Shown one piece after another: positions 16,973 to 25,182 of a DNA stretch of 64,000 nucleotides (position 1 is its first letter; each line of letters opens with the position of its first letter). This stretch comes from Roseovarius sp. MMSF_3281 (lineage in GTDB: Bacteria > Pseudomonadota > Alphaproteobacteria > Rhodobacterales > Rhodobacteraceae), in contig NZ_JASHIM010000016.1 in assembly GCF_030733685.1 (NCBI RefSeq), positions 1-64,000 of the forward strand, in the 5' to 3' direction. The translations under genes and the position numbers were made by a program. Below the pieces are notes generated by a model. That model searched no databases and had not been told where the DNA came from. It was given only the letters and a program-made list of their open reading frames with translations.

Positions 16973-17950
16973 ATGGGTCTCTTGATCGACGGCGAATGGC
17001 ACGACCGCTGGTATGACACCGAAAGCACCGGCGGAAAATTCCAACGCGACACGTCTAAATTCCGCAACTGGATAACGCCCGACGGCGCGCCCGGCCCCAG
17101 CGGCAAGGGCGGCTTTCCCGCCGAATCCGGGCGCTACCACCTCTATGTCTCGCTCGCCTGCCCCTGGGCGCACCGCACCCTGATCTTTCGCGCGCTCAAG
17201 GGCCTGCAGGCACATATCGGCCTGTCGGTCGTTCACCCCGAAATGCTCTCGGACGGGTGGGAGTTCCGCACCGATTACCCCGGGGCCACCGGCGACACGC
17301 TCTATGACCTGCCCTACGCCCGCGACCTGTACACCAAGGCCCAACCGGATGCCTCGGGCCGTGTCACCGTGCCGATCCTCTGGGACAGGACCCTTGAGAC
17401 CATCGTTTCCAACGAATCGGCCGAGATCATCCGCATGTTCAATTCCGCCTTCGACGGGATCACCGGCAATACCGATGACTATTGGCCGCAAGACCTGCGC
17501 GAGGCGATCGAGCCGGTGAACGCCCGCATCTACGACACCGTCAACAACGGCGTCTACAAATCCGGCTTCGCCACCACCCAAAAGGCCTATGACGAGGCCG
17601 TCGCGCCCCTGTTCGATAGCCTCGACTGGCTGGAAGACCGGCTATCGACCAACCGCTACCTCATGGGCGACCGGCTGACCGAGGCCGACTGGCGGCTGTT
17701 CACCACCCTCATCCGCTTCGATGCCGTCTACCACGGGCATTTCAAATGCAACCGCGCGCGGATCGTCGATTACCCCAACCTCTGGGGCTACCTGCGCGAG
17801 CTTTACCAATGGCCCGGCGTGGCCGAGACGGTGAACTTCGACCACATCACGCGGCATTATTACTACAGCCACGACACCATCAACCCGCACCGCATCGTCC
17901 CCATCGGGCCAAGGCTTGACCTGATGTCGGACCATGGGCGGGGCGCTTGA
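16973..17950 (+). CDS. yqjG: Glutathionyl-hydroquinone reductase (YqjG/Xi-class GST)
   Basis: Reduces glutathionyl-hydroquinones and related conjugates with glutathione. The 325-residue product shows the Xi-class core [19 protein letters not shown] with the catalytic Cys of CPWA, the [20 protein letters not shown] glutathione site, and a C-terminal [19 protein letters not shown] block. ATG at 16973 follows a strong AAGGAGGAG site; the longer upstream frame is non-coding. Monocistronic, ending at the composite repeat B. No quinone-degradation genes are adjacent. Confidence 0.94.
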   Translation: MGLLIDGEWHDRWYDTESTGGKFQRDTSKFRNWITPDGAPGPSGKGGFPAESGRYHLYVSLACPWAHRTLIFRALKGLQAHIGLSVVHPEMLSDGWEFRTDYPGATGDTLYDLPYARDLYTKAQPDASGRVTVPILWDRTLETIVSNESAEIIRMFNSAFDGITGNTDDYWPQDLREAIEPVNARIYDTVNNGVYKSGFATTQKAYDEAVAPLFDSLDWLEDRLSTNRYLMGDRLTEADWRLFTTLIRFDAVYHGHFKCNRARIVDYPNLWGYLRELYQWPGVAETVNFDHITRHYYYSHDTINPHRIVPIGPRLDLMSDHGRGA

Positions 17951-17989
17951 AACAACAAACCCCGCCACCCGGGGCAGGCGTGGCTTTAT

Positions 17990-18081
17990 GGGTATTTTTG
18001 CCAAGAAAAAACAGGGGCAGTTTTTTCTTGGTCCCAATACCCTGGGGGAGTCGCCCGCAGGGCGGCGGGGGCAACGCCCCC
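17990..18081. repeat. Dispersed intergenic repeat, copy B (palindromic), with hairpin
   Basis: A composite palindrome: GGGTATT (17990-17996), CCAAGAAAAAAC (18001-18012), spacer AGGGGCA, GTTTTTTCTTGG (18020-18031), AATACCC (18036-18042); inner and outer arms are both exact. A GGGGGC-AAC-GCCCCC hairpin follows at 18067-18081. It lies between the convergent stops of the GST and cupin genes, so it is well placed as a bidirectional terminator. Half of the palindrome matches copies A, C and D. Confidence 0.75.
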
Positions 18082-18159
18082 AAGGTGCACACTCAAATCA
18101 CCTCACGCGACACATCGCATTGCGCCACAGAAAGCTTGCCAAGCGGTAAACCGACCGCG

Positions 18160-18567
18160 CTACCGCGTGGTCCGCCGATACTCTGCCTCGCTCACCTGAT
18201 CCAGCCAATCGGCCACCCGGCCCGCGTCATCGGCCTCCTGCATGGCCAGATGGCACATCTGGCTGTCTGGCGCGGCGCCATGCCAATGCTCCGCCCCCGG
18301 CGGGATCCAGACCGTATCGCCCGGGCGGATCACTTTTGGCGGCTCGCCGCGCAGCCCCACAAGCCCGACACCCGACAGCACGTGCAGGGTCTGCCCCAAG
18401 GGATGGGTGTGCCACGCGGTCCGCGCCTCGGGCTCGAAGGTCACCTTCAGGGCACGCAGCCGCGCCGGGGCCTCGGCCTCCACCACCCGCTCTTGCCAAA
18501 CCCGCCCGGCAAACCACTCCGGATTGGCCAGTTTGCAGGGCCGCTCTCCGGCTCGCATGATCTTCAT
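18160..18567 (-). CDS. Single-domain cupin protein
   Basis: A 135-residue cytosolic cupin. The two metal motifs are visible: [20 protein letters not shown] (motif 1, His pair and later residues) and [17 protein letters not shown] (motif 2 with His). The tail has [13 protein letters not shown]. Such proteins range from isomerases to ligand-binding proteins, and I cannot assign a substrate. ATG at 18567 follows GGAGGTGAG; the open frame upstream only reads through GTAC repeats. Those repeats lie about 50-125 bases before the start. Confidence 0.85.
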   Translation of the reverse strand: MKIMRAGERPCKLANPEWFAGRVWQERVVEAEAPARLRALKVTFEPEARTAWHTHPLGQTLHVLSGVGLVGLRGEPPKVIRPGDTVWIPPGAEHWHGAAPDSQMCHLAMQEADDAGRVADWLDQVSEAEYRRTTR

Positions 18568-18617
18568 CGCCTCACCTCCATTGACCACATCACATGCTCC
18601 GAAATTAGCTCTAGTCT

Positions 18618-18693
18618 GTACAAAACGTACAAAACTATTTGGCCTCCCCCGGAGTTTCGTACAAAACTGGCCCTCCGAACGTACAAACCGTAC
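18618..18693. repeat. GTAC array, locus 1 (pair-single-pair)
   Basis: Five GTAC tetramers start at 18618, 18627, 18659, 18681 and 18690. The two outer pairs have the form GTAC-N5-GTAC (GTACAAAACGTAC and GTACAAACCGTAC). Start-to-start gaps are 9, 32, 22 and 9. The array lies between the divergent cupin and rpmB genes. The same five-site layout, mirrored, recurs at 42318-42393. It looks like a binding array or a dispersed extragenic element; the partner protein is unknown. Confidence 0.8.
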
Positions 18694-18852
18694 AAAAGTC
18701 ACGAAGGGCTTGACGGGGGCATCCCGAATCCCTTGACGCCCCCCGGTTTTGCCCCTAAAGACCCGGTGATGAATTCGGGGCGCTGCCTATGGCGGTGCCC
18801 GTTTGTATTGAGCAGGGCTTCGTCAAGCCCCAGCAAACACGAGGAAAAGCCC

Positions 18853-19143
18853 ATGTCGCGCCGCTGCGAACTGACCGGAAAAGGCCCGATGGTTGGCAAC
18901 AACTCCAGCCACGCCAACAACAAAACCAAGCGCCGCTACCTGCCCAACCTGCAGGACGTGTCGTTGCAGTCCGAAACCCTGGGCCGCGCGATCAAGCTGC
19001 GAATCACTGCCTCTGCCCTGCGCAGCGTCGACCACCGTGGTGGTCTGGACGGCTATCTTGCCAAGGCAAAAGACACCGAGCTTTCGGCCAACGCTCTGAA
19101 AGTGAAGAAAGAAATCGCCAAGGCACAGGCCGCGAGCGCCTAA
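18853..19143 (+). CDS. rpmB: 50S ribosomal protein L28
   Basis: Large-subunit ribosomal protein. The 96-residue sequence starts [20 protein letters not shown], a textbook L28 N-terminus, followed by the basic [14 protein letters not shown] and a C-terminal [13 protein letters not shown] helix. The alphaproteobacterial form is longer than the ~78-residue E. coli protein, as here. ATG at 18853 follows GAGGAAAAG. An in-frame extension upstream to 17947 has no coding character. It has its own hairpin terminator and no rpmG beside it. Confidence 0.98.
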   Translation: MSRRCELTGKGPMVGNNSSHANNKTKRRYLPNLQDVSLQSETLGRAIKLRITASALRSVDHRGGLDGYLAKAKDTELSANALKVKKEIAKAQAASA

Positions 19144-19170
19144 GCAACGCGATTTTAAAAACTGTTTTCG

Positions 19171-19210
19171 CAGCCCCGTCCTTTTGGTCGGGGCTGTTGC
19201 ATTTTGTCGC
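19171..19210 (+). terminator. rpmB terminator
   Basis: CAGCCCCG (19171-19178) pairs with CGGGGCTG (19189-19196) around a ten-base loop, followed by a T-rich tail beginning TTGCATTTTG. It lies 27 bases after the rpmB stop. Confidence 0.75.
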
Positions 19211-19246
19211 TTTTCTTTGGCGCCCCCGAATGCCTATATCGTAGGC

Positions 19247-19597
19247 ATGACGCGCAGCTTGCGACCATACCTGGCCCTTTGCCTCGCCCTGCTTCTGACC
19301 CTCACAAGTCAGACCATGGCCATCGCCCGCGGCGCCCCGCCCCCCGTCGGCCAAGCGATCCTTTGCACCGGCACCGGCCCGGTCACGGTGCTTGTCGATG
19401 CCGAAGGACAGCCCACGGGCCAAGTACATATTTGCCCCGATTGCGCCTTGCATGTTCTTGACGGCATGACCCCACCGCCCGCGGCCATTGTCACCTCGCC
19501 GCAGGAACCCTCTGCCCAGGTACTTGATTTTAAATCGGAAATCCTGCCATCCTTGCCAGCAGCCTTTGCCGCGCGCGCGCCTCCCGAAGTGGTCTGA
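19247..19597 (+). CDS. DUF2946-like exported protein with CPDC motif
   Basis: A 116-residue protein with a signal peptide or N-terminal anchor (LRPYLALCLALLLTLTSQTMA) and a short extracytoplasmic part. The conserved core is ILCTGTGPVTVLVDAEGQPTGQVHICPDCALHV: one Cys in CTG and a CxxC in CPDC. This resembles DUF2946, found beside copper genes. The next gene, 43 bases downstream, encodes a PCuAC copper chaperone, so a role in periplasmic copper handling is likely but unproven. Confidence 0.75.
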   Translation: MTRSLRPYLALCLALLLTLTSQTMAIARGAPPPVGQAILCTGTGPVTVLVDAEGQPTGQVHICPDCALHVLDGMTPPPAAIVTSPQEPSAQVLDFKSEILPSLPAAFAARAPPEVV

Positions 19598-19640
19598 TCC
19601 CCTAGGCCTTGAGACAATGTTCAAATTTCAGGAGAGACCG

Positions 19641-20117
19641 ATGTCCTTCAAATCCACCGCTTTCGCGACCCTCACGACCCTTGCAACCACCCTGCCGGCC
19701 TTGGCCGCCGATATCACTGTCGATGATGCCTACGCCCGCTCGGCGGCCGTGTCCGCCAAGACCGGCGCGGCGTTCATGATGATTCACAATCACGGAAACA
19801 CCGACGACCGCCTGATCGGCGTCGCCTCCCCGGCCGCCGATCTGGTGCAGCTTCACACCCACAAAGAAGGCGCCAACGGCGTGATGAAAATGATGCATGT
19901 GGAAGAAGGTTTTGCCCTGCCCGCCGATGGCATGATCAAAATGCAACGCGGCGGCCAACACGTCATGTTCATGGGCATCACCCAGCCCTTCGAACAAGGC
20001 GCTATGATTCCCCTTACCCTGACTTTCGAAACGGCGGGCGAGATGGAAATCGAAGTGCCCGTCGATCTGGAACGCCAACCGATGCATGGCCACGATCACG
20101 GGCAAATGTCCAATTGA
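19641..20117 (+). CDS. PCu(A)C-type periplasmic copper chaperone
   Basis: A 158-residue secreted protein. The signal peptide ends LPALAA, and the mature beta-barrel starts DITVDDAYARSAAVSAKTGAA. Copper ligands fit the family H(M)-x10-M-x21-H-x-M pattern: HTHKEGANGVMKMMHVEE and later GQHVMFMG. A His/Met tail (MHGHDHGQM) may bind extra copper. Such proteins deliver Cu(I) to the CuA or CuB sites of cytochrome oxidase. ATG at 19641 follows GGAGAG. The gene is paired with the DUF2946-like gene. Confidence 0.93.
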   Translation: MSFKSTAFATLTTLATTLPALAADITVDDAYARSAAVSAKTGAAFMMIHNHGNTDDRLIGVASPAADLVQLHTHKEGANGVMKMMHVEEGFALPADGMIKMQRGGQHVMFMGITQPFEQGAMIPLTLTFETAGEMEIEVPVDLERQPMHGHDHGQMSN

Positions 20118-20129
20118 TTTCAAGCATTT

Positions 20130-20151
20130 GCCGGGCCGCCACTGGCCCGGC
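20130..20151. terminator. Hairpin between convergent PCuAC and sirtuin genes
   Basis: GCCGGGCC (20130-20137) pairs perfectly with GGCCCGGC (20144-20151) around a six-base loop. Without a T-run it is a weak intrinsic terminator, but it sits exactly between two convergent stops. Confidence 0.5.
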
Positions 20152-20159
20152 ATCGCCTG

Positions 20160-20858
20160 TCATTTCTGCCGGGAAAGCTCCTCTTCCACCCAAAGCGGCA
20201 CCACTTCGGATGCGGACCCGTGCCGCGCCTCGGCAAAATCCCGAGAGTTGACGGAAGGCTCAAGGTTCAATTCCACCGTATGCGCCCCGGCCCGCCCGGC
20301 ATGTTGCCCGAAAGCCGCCGCCGGATAGACCTGACCCGAGGTGCCGATCGCGGCGAAAACATCCGCTTCCTCAAGGTGTTGCCAGATCTCCTCCATGTCG
20401 TAGGGCATCTCGCCGAACCAGACGATATCGGGCCGCGTCGCTGTCGCCTGACAGGCCGGACACCGATCATCCGGGGCCATAGCCAAAGGCGCGTCCCAAC
20501 GATGCTCACAGGCGGCGCAAAACGCAGCGTTCAGCGCCCCGTGCATATGCATAACCCCTGTTGCCCCCGCCGCTTCGTGCAATCCATCCACGTTCTGCGT
20601 GACAATCACCACCTCGCCCTTGGCCTCGCGCTGCAACCGCGCAAGCGCGTCATGGGCAGGGTTTGGTTTGGCCTCCAAGGCCTGTGCCCGGCGGGCGTTG
20701 TAAAAATCATGCACAAGCTGCGGATTGCGCGCGAACCCTTCAGGCGTGGCCACATCCTCGATCCGGTGCTGTGCCCATAGCCCACCCTCATCGCGAAAGG
20801 TTCCCAACCCGCTTTCGGCAGAAATTCCGGCGCCGGTCAAAATGACGATCTTTTCCAT
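20160..20858 (-). CDS. cobB: NAD-dependent protein deacylase (class III sirtuin)
   Basis: Removes acyl groups from lysines using NAD. The 232-residue protein has the sirtuin motifs LTGAGISAESGLGTFRDEGG, VTQNVDGLHEAAG, catalytic His in MHMHGAL, zinc Cys pairs CAAC and CPAC, and FAAIGTSGQVYPAA. The FYNARR block has the Tyr-x-x-Arg that marks class III enzymes able to take succinyl/malonyl groups, as in E. coli CobB. The name cobB here means the sirtuin, not the cobyrinate amidase. It is monocistronic and divergent from the phosphatase gene. Confidence 0.95.
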   Translation of the reverse strand: MEKIVILTGAGISAESGLGTFRDEGGLWAQHRIEDVATPEGFARNPQLVHDFYNARRAQALEAKPNPAHDALARLQREAKGEVVIVTQNVDGLHEAAGATGVMHMHGALNAAFCAACEHRWDAPLAMAPDDRCPACQATATRPDIVWFGEMPYDMEEIWQHLEEADVFAAIGTSGQVYPAAAFGQHAGRAGAHTVELNLEPSVNSRDFAEARHGSASEVVPLWVEEELSRQK

Positions 20859-20901
20859 GACCCCTCCTTAGCTTATGCCTTTGTGCCCAAAGGAGACTGC
20901 G

Positions 20902-21339
20902 ATGACCACCAAAATTCTGTTCGTTTGCCTTGGCAATATCTGCCGGTCCCCCGCTGCCGAAGGGGTGTTTCGGACACTGGCGCCAGAGCTTGAAACCGAC
21001 AGCGCAGGCACGGGAAGCTGGCATATCGGAGAACCGCCCTATGGCCCTATGCAGGCGGCGGCGCGGGCGCGCGGGCATGACATCTCGAACCTGCGCGCAC
21101 GACAATTCAAAGCGCAGGATTTCATGGCTTTCGATCTGATCATCGGAATGGACGACGCCAACATCGCAGAGATCGAACGCCTGCGTCCGTCGGGGGATAC
21201 AACGCCTGTCAAACGCTTCACGGATTATGCCCCCGGCTGCGGGGTGGATCATGTACCTGACCCTTATTACACAAGGGATTTTAACGGGGTGCTGGACCTC
21301 ATCGAGGACGCTGCCAAGGGGCTGCGCGCCAGTTTGTAA
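20902..21339 (+). CDS. Low-molecular-weight protein tyrosine phosphatase
   Basis: A 145-residue cytosolic phosphatase. The P-loop ILFVCLGNICRSPAAEG contains the CX5R catalytic motif, and HVPDPYYTRDF supplies the general-acid Asp. GSWHIGEPPYGPM is the usual substrate-pocket region. In bacteria these act on tyrosine kinases or arginine phosphates, but no partner is encoded nearby. ATG at 20902 was chosen because AAGGAG lies just upstream. Confidence 0.95.
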   Translation: MTTKILFVCLGNICRSPAAEGVFRTLAPELETDSAGTGSWHIGEPPYGPMQAAARARGHDISNLRARQFKAQDFMAFDLIIGMDDANIAEIERLRPSGDTTPVKRFTDYAPGCGVDHVPDPYYTRDFNGVLDLIEDAAKGLRASL

Positions 21340-21382
21340 GGGCTGACCGCTTGCTTTCGGCTTTTCCGAACCTGAGTTTCGA

Positions 21383-21400
21383 CGCCTGAAAAAACAGGCG
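21383..21400 (+). terminator. Short hairpin after the phosphatase gene
   Basis: CGCCTG and CAGGCG pair around an AAAAAA loop 44 bases after the phosphatase stop. No U-run follows, so termination would be weak; it could equally be part of the hisD-like promoter region. Confidence 0.35.
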
Positions 21401-21474
21401 GTACCTTCAAAGCTATCCCTTGCCCCGCGTACTGAAGCGGCCCCATTCATGGTGCAGCCAAGGAGAGATGCGCC

Positions 21475-22782
21475 ATGCCGATCACACCGCTCAAAACCGC
21501 CCCCGGAGAAGCCCCGCAAACCGCCGCCGATATCATCGACACGGTGCAAGTCATGCTGACAAGGCTGCGTCAGGGCGGCGGGCAAGTGGCGCTTGAATAC
21601 GCCCGGACACTGGACAATTGGCAAGGCGAGATCACGGTCTCCAGCGATGCGATTGCCAAGGCCGTGGCCAAGGTGCCGCAAGACCTCAAGGACGATATCC
21701 AATGGGCGCATGACAACATCAGCCGCTTTGCCGCCGCACAACGCGCCACGGCGCAGGATATGGAGGTTGAACTACGCCCCGGGCTAATCGCCGGGCAAAA
21801 GCAAATCCCGCTGTCTGCGGCGGGCTGCTATGTGCCCGGCGGGCGATACACGCATATCGCCTCGGCGCTGATGTCGATCGCCACGGCGCGCGAGGCTGGC
21901 GTGGCCGATATCACCGCCTGTTCGCCGCCCAACGGGGCCAAGGGCATCCCCGCCCCAATGCTCTATGCCATGCATCTTGCCGGGGCGAGCCGGATCCTGT
22001 GCATCGGTGGGGTGCAGGGCGTGGCGGCCATGGCCTTTGGCCTGTTCGGCGCGCCGCCTGCGGATATTCTGGTTGGTCCCGGCAATGCCTATGTCGCGGA
22101 AGCGAAGCGACAATTGTTCGGCCCCATCGGGATCGACATGTTTGCAGGCCCAACCGATAGCTTGGTTCTGGCCGATGACACGGCCGATCCCCTGACCGTT
22201 GCCGTCGATCTGGTCAGCCAAGCCGAACACGGGGCCAATAGCCCTGTTTGGCTGGCCACAACACACCGCCCACTGGCCGAGGCGGTGATGGCCGAGGTGC
22301 CGCGCCTGATTGCTGATTTGCCCGACCCGAACCGAAGCGCCGCCGAGGTGGCGTGGCGCGATATGGCCGAGGTGGTCTTGTGCGACACGGCGGAAGACAT
22401 GGCGCAATATGCCGATCGGAAAGCCCCCGAACACCTGCATGTGCAGGCCCGCGATCTGGATTTCTGGCGCGAGCGCTTGCGCGCCTATGGCTCATTGTTC
22501 CTAGGCGAGAACACCACCGTCAGCTTCGGAGACAAGGCCGCGGGGCCAAACCACGTGCTGCCCACCTCGGGGGCCGCACGATATACGGGCGGGCTTTCGG
22601 TGCATAAGTTCCTGAAAACAGTAACCTGGCAGCAGGTGGATGAACGCGCCTTGCCCGATCTGGCCCGTGTCAGTGCCCGCATCAGCCGCGAAGAACGTAT
22701 GGAGGGCCACGCCCGCAGCGCCGATATTCGGCTTGATCGTCTGGCCGATACCGGCAAACTGTCCGCCAATCAGGGCAGGTAA
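21475..22782 (+). CDS. Histidinol-dehydrogenase paralogue (HpsN-like)
   Basis: NAD-dependent HisD-fold dehydrogenase of 435 residues. HisD catalytic and zinc residues are kept: SQAEHG (Gln, His), KAPEHLHV (Glu-His pair), GDKAAGPNHVLPT (Asp, His) and MEGHARS near the C-terminus. The glycine loop CYVPGGRYTHIASALMS differs from true histidine-pathway enzymes and is like the branch that includes sulfopropanediol 3-dehydrogenase. There are no his genes nearby; an Asp/Glu racemase gene follows 11 bases later. A catabolic dehydrogenase on a hydroxy-amino acid, sulfonate or similar is more likely than histidine synthesis. Confidence 0.85.
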   Translation: MPITPLKTAPGEAPQTAADIIDTVQVMLTRLRQGGGQVALEYARTLDNWQGEITVSSDAIAKAVAKVPQDLKDDIQWAHDNISRFAAAQRATAQDMEVELRPGLIAGQKQIPLSAAGCYVPGGRYTHIASALMSIATAREAGVADITACSPPNGAKGIPAPMLYAMHLAGASRILCIGGVQGVAAMAFGLFGAPPADILVGPGNAYVAEAKRQLFGPIGIDMFAGPTDSLVLADDTADPLTVAVDLVSQAEHGANSPVWLATTHRPLAEAVMAEVPRLIADLPDPNRSAAEVAWRDMAEVVLCDTAEDMAQYADRKAPEHLHVQARDLDFWRERLRAYGSLFLGENTTVSFGDKAAGPNHVLPTSGAARYTGGLSVHKFLKTVTWQQVDERALPDLARVSARISREERMEGHARSADIRLDRLADTGKLSANQGR

Positions 22783-22793
22783 GGACCACGATC

Positions 22794-23477
22794 ATGAAAA
22801 CAGTCGGCATTCTTGGCGGGATGGGGCCAGAAGCCACGATCCTGTTGATGCAAAAGGTATTCGATGCGGTGCCGGATGCCCGGGACGACGCGGATCATAT
22901 CCCATTGATCGTGCATCAAAATCCACAGGTACCCAGCCGGATCAAGGCGCTGATCGAAGGCACCGGCGAAGACCCGGGGGCGGTGCTTGGAAATATGGCG
23001 CAAGACCTTGAAAAGGCAGGCGCGTCCGCCTTGGCCATGCCCTGCAACACGGCCCATCATTATGCACCTGCGGTCGAAGCGGCAAGCACGCTGCCGTTTC
23101 TGAACATGCTGGAACTGACAGCCGACCACCTGGCCCAGGCCGGGGCGAAATCCGTGGGCATGCTGGCCTCACCGGCGACACGATTGACCGGGGTTTTCAA
23201 GGCCCCCTTTGCCGCACGGGGTATGCACCCGGTCACCTTGCCGGACGATGACGCACTTTTGGAGGTGATACGCGCGGTGAAAGCGGGCAAGCCCGCCCAT
23301 GAGACAGGCCCCGAATTGCGCATGATCGCACAGGCCCTGTTGGACCAAGGCGCCGATCACTTGCTGGTCGCTTGTACCGAACTATCATTGCTTACCAACA
23401 GCCTGCCGACCGGGGCTGCCTGGAGCGACAGCCTGGATTGTCTTGTGTCGGGGATTGTGCGCTTTGCGCGCTCCTGA
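22794..23477 (+). CDS. Aspartate/glutamate racemase family protein
   Basis: A 227-residue cofactor-independent racemase-fold protein. The N-terminal TVGILGGMGPEAT and the two catalytic-cysteine regions AMPCNTAHHY and LVACTELSLL are those of aspartate racemase (YgeA type). It starts 11 bases after the HisD paralogue, so the two are likely one operon; the substrate may be shared. Strict aspartate specificity is not provable from sequence. Confidence 0.9.
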   Translation: MKTVGILGGMGPEATILLMQKVFDAVPDARDDADHIPLIVHQNPQVPSRIKALIEGTGEDPGAVLGNMAQDLEKAGASALAMPCNTAHHYAPAVEAASTLPFLNMLELTADHLAQAGAKSVGMLASPATRLTGVFKAPFAARGMHPVTLPDDDALLEVIRAVKAGKPAHETGPELRMIAQALLDQGADHLLVACTELSLLTNSLPTGAAWSDSLDCLVSGIVRFARS

Positions 23478-23484
23478 CGAAAAA

Positions 23485-23512
23485 GGCGCGCCGGAAGTTA
23501 TCCCGACGCGCC
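23485..23512. terminator. GC hairpin between racemase and Hint genes
   Basis: GGCGCG (23485-23490) pairs with CGCGCC (23507-23512), with AAAA before the left arm and no T-run directly after the right arm. It lies between convergent stops. Confidence 0.45.
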
Positions 23513-23535
23513 CGCTGCTTTGCGGATGATTTGTC

Positions 23536-24213
23536 TCAGGCCGCGACCGCCGCACCGATGTCCTGCGGCGTGGCCGGACCAGAACAGGTGTCTTCACTCT
23601 CGATCTGATCGACAAGGCGCAGCGCCTCATGCACCGGCAAGATCGAATAAAGCGAGTCATCGCCGTCCAAGGCGCGTGCGATCAGGTCCCGCGACGAGGG
23701 GCACAAGAACAATGCGCCATCTTCCCCGAAAATCACTTGCTCATCCGCGAAATACAGCATGATCACTTCGGCGTCGCCGACCGGCGGCGTGCGTTCGATC
23801 CCACGGATACCTTCAAGCACACGGGCGCGCACGAGGGCGAAGGGGTCGCCATATGCCTCTTCGGCGATATCGCTTTCCAGCATAACGGCCTGTCCGGGCA
23901 GGATACGCATAATGGTGCGGTTTCCCAAAACCTTGGCGGGCACTTCAAGCGGCCAGAAACGGCGCGGGCACGCGCCCTCACCGCGCCACAGACGAACACG
24001 GGTTACCTTGGTCACTTCCCGCATCCCGTGATCAAAAGTCAAAACCATGTCACCCGCACCAAGCCTTTCAATCTTGCGCCACCCCATGGCCGTTGCCACG
24101 CGCGTTCCTGTCATAAGTCCCGTCATGACCCCCGTACTGGCACCCTCAAGTGCCCCAGTGACGTCTGGTTTACGTTTGGTTTCTGTAGATTGTGCAGACA
24201 TCCAACCAAGCAT
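23536..24213 (-). CDS. Hint-domain (Hedgehog/intein-type) protein
   Basis: A 225-residue protein with a Hint fold. GTRVATAMGWRKIERLGAGDMVLTFDHG is the block A-like start (no Cys/Ser nucleophile: the residue after MTG is Thr), followed by FWPLEVPAKVLGN and RILPGQAVMLES. A C-terminal region with HEALRLVDQIE follows. Stand-alone Hint proteins are common in Rhodobacterales, often at the end of secreted RTX-type proteins; here no export repeats are present. The function is unknown. Start 24213 (or 24201) lacks a strong ribosome site, and a small ORF overlaps it. Confidence 0.8.
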   Translation of the reverse strand: MLGWMSAQSTETKRKPDVTGALEGASTGVMTGLMTGTRVATAMGWRKIERLGAGDMVLTFDHGMREVTKVTRVRLWRGEGACPRRFWPLEVPAKVLGNRTIMRILPGQAVMLESDIAEEAYGDPFALVRARVLEGIRGIERTPPVGDAEVIMLYFADEQVIFGEDGALFLCPSSRDLIARALDGDDSLYSILPVHEALRLVDQIESEDTCSGPATPQDIGAAVAA

Positions 24214-24287
24214 TGTCCAATCCCCTCAATCTCGACCAGCGGCAGCCGACCGTTCGCGTTGATGAAATCATGAAGCGTGATTCTCAT
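24123..24287 (-). CDS. Small upstream ORF overlapping the Hint gene
   Basis: A 54-codon frame beginning MRITLHDFINANGRLPLVEI behind a good AAGGAGCGGC site, overlapping the first ~90 bases of the Hint gene in another frame. It may be a translated leader that couples ribosomes into the Hint start, which has no good site of its own, or it may be the original N-terminus separated by a frameshift. No family is recognised. Confidence 0.3.
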   Translation of the reverse strand: MRITLHDFINANGRLPLVEIEGIGQCLVGCLHNLQKPNVNQTSLGHLRVPVRGS

Positions 24288-24393
24288 GCCGCTCCTTGGT
24301 CGGGAAAAAGACAAAAACGAGGCACTGTTCGCACCACGTCATCAATGATCGGATAAAACTTGGATTGATCGCCGCTTTCGCGCTAATCCGACA

Positions 24394-25038
24394 TCAGTAA
24401 GAATAGCCAAATCTGGCGATGTCTTGATCAAACAGAGTTTTCACCAAGGCGGAATCGCGGTCGGAATAATATTTCCGGTAGTCCCGATCCCGGGCTGACT
24501 GATTGTTAACAGGCAATTCAAGCTGGAATCCAAGGTGGTCGCAAAGCGACTGACAATCGGTTTCCAGATATTCAAGCCGAATAAATGCATCGCATCTTTC
24601 GGCTCCCCGAGCATCGGTAACATAGTGACCATAGGGTGTGGCTGTCATCGAGGCTTGTGTCATGGGTGCATTCAGGAAGGTTGAAAAATCGACCTTTCTG
24701 GCCAAGGTCACCGCGGGATGCTCAAATCCTTGATCCCGCAGCCAGTGGTAATAGCTGACCATCCGGTCCCAAGGGTTCCGCACAAGGGTGAACACAAAGG
24801 CTCTTTCGATCTGCTCTGCTGTTACCAGCCCGTCAATATCTGCCAAGGTGGAGTGTTTCCAAAGCCGCCCAGCGGCTTTCGCCCCTTTGAGACGATTGCG
24901 CCGGCGTTTGGCCTTGGGCGTGTCGCCGATAAGGATGTCATCCTTCATCGCGCGCCCCTCAAGCGCAAGCGCCATGGAAGTGCCCCCGGTCTTGGGGATG
25001 TGCACGAAGATGTAATTGCGCCCGGGCGAAATGATCAT
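24394..25038 (-). CDS. Sulfotransferase-family protein
   Basis: A 214-residue protein of the sulfotransferase_2 type. The PAPS 5'-phosphosulfate loop is FVHIPKTGGTSM near the N-terminus, and the 3'-phosphate motif is FVFTLVRNPWDRMVSYYHW. These signatures are clear. Such proteins sulfate carbohydrates or lipids in the cytoplasm; the acceptor here is unknown and no polysaccharide genes adjoin. It is slightly less GC-rich than its neighbours and stands alone with the Hint gene, so accessory status is possible. Confidence 0.88.
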   Translation of the reverse strand: MIISPGRNYIFVHIPKTGGTSMALALEGRAMKDDILIGDTPKAKRRRNRLKGAKAAGRLWKHSTLADIDGLVTAEQIERAFVFTLVRNPWDRMVSYYHWLRDQGFEHPAVTLARKVDFSTFLNAPMTQASMTATPYGHYVTDARGAERCDAFIRLEYLETDCQSLCDHLGFQLELPVNNQSARDRDYRKYYSDRDSALVKTLFDQDIARFGYSY

Positions 25039-25182
25039 CCGTGCACGCTACGGTGAGGGCCGTTGCGGCACAAGCCACGACAGCAAGGCCCTTCAATTGT
25101 CTGACATTTGGCAATTGAATACGCAGCCAATCTTAATAAGCTCGTATTGTCATGATCGCAGGGGAATCAGGGAGGGTTGACC

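Noticed and set aside
17947..19143. 398-codon frame ending in rpmB
   Set aside because: Only the last 96 codons are L28; the upstream part reads through the repeat, the antisense cupin gene and GTAC sites.
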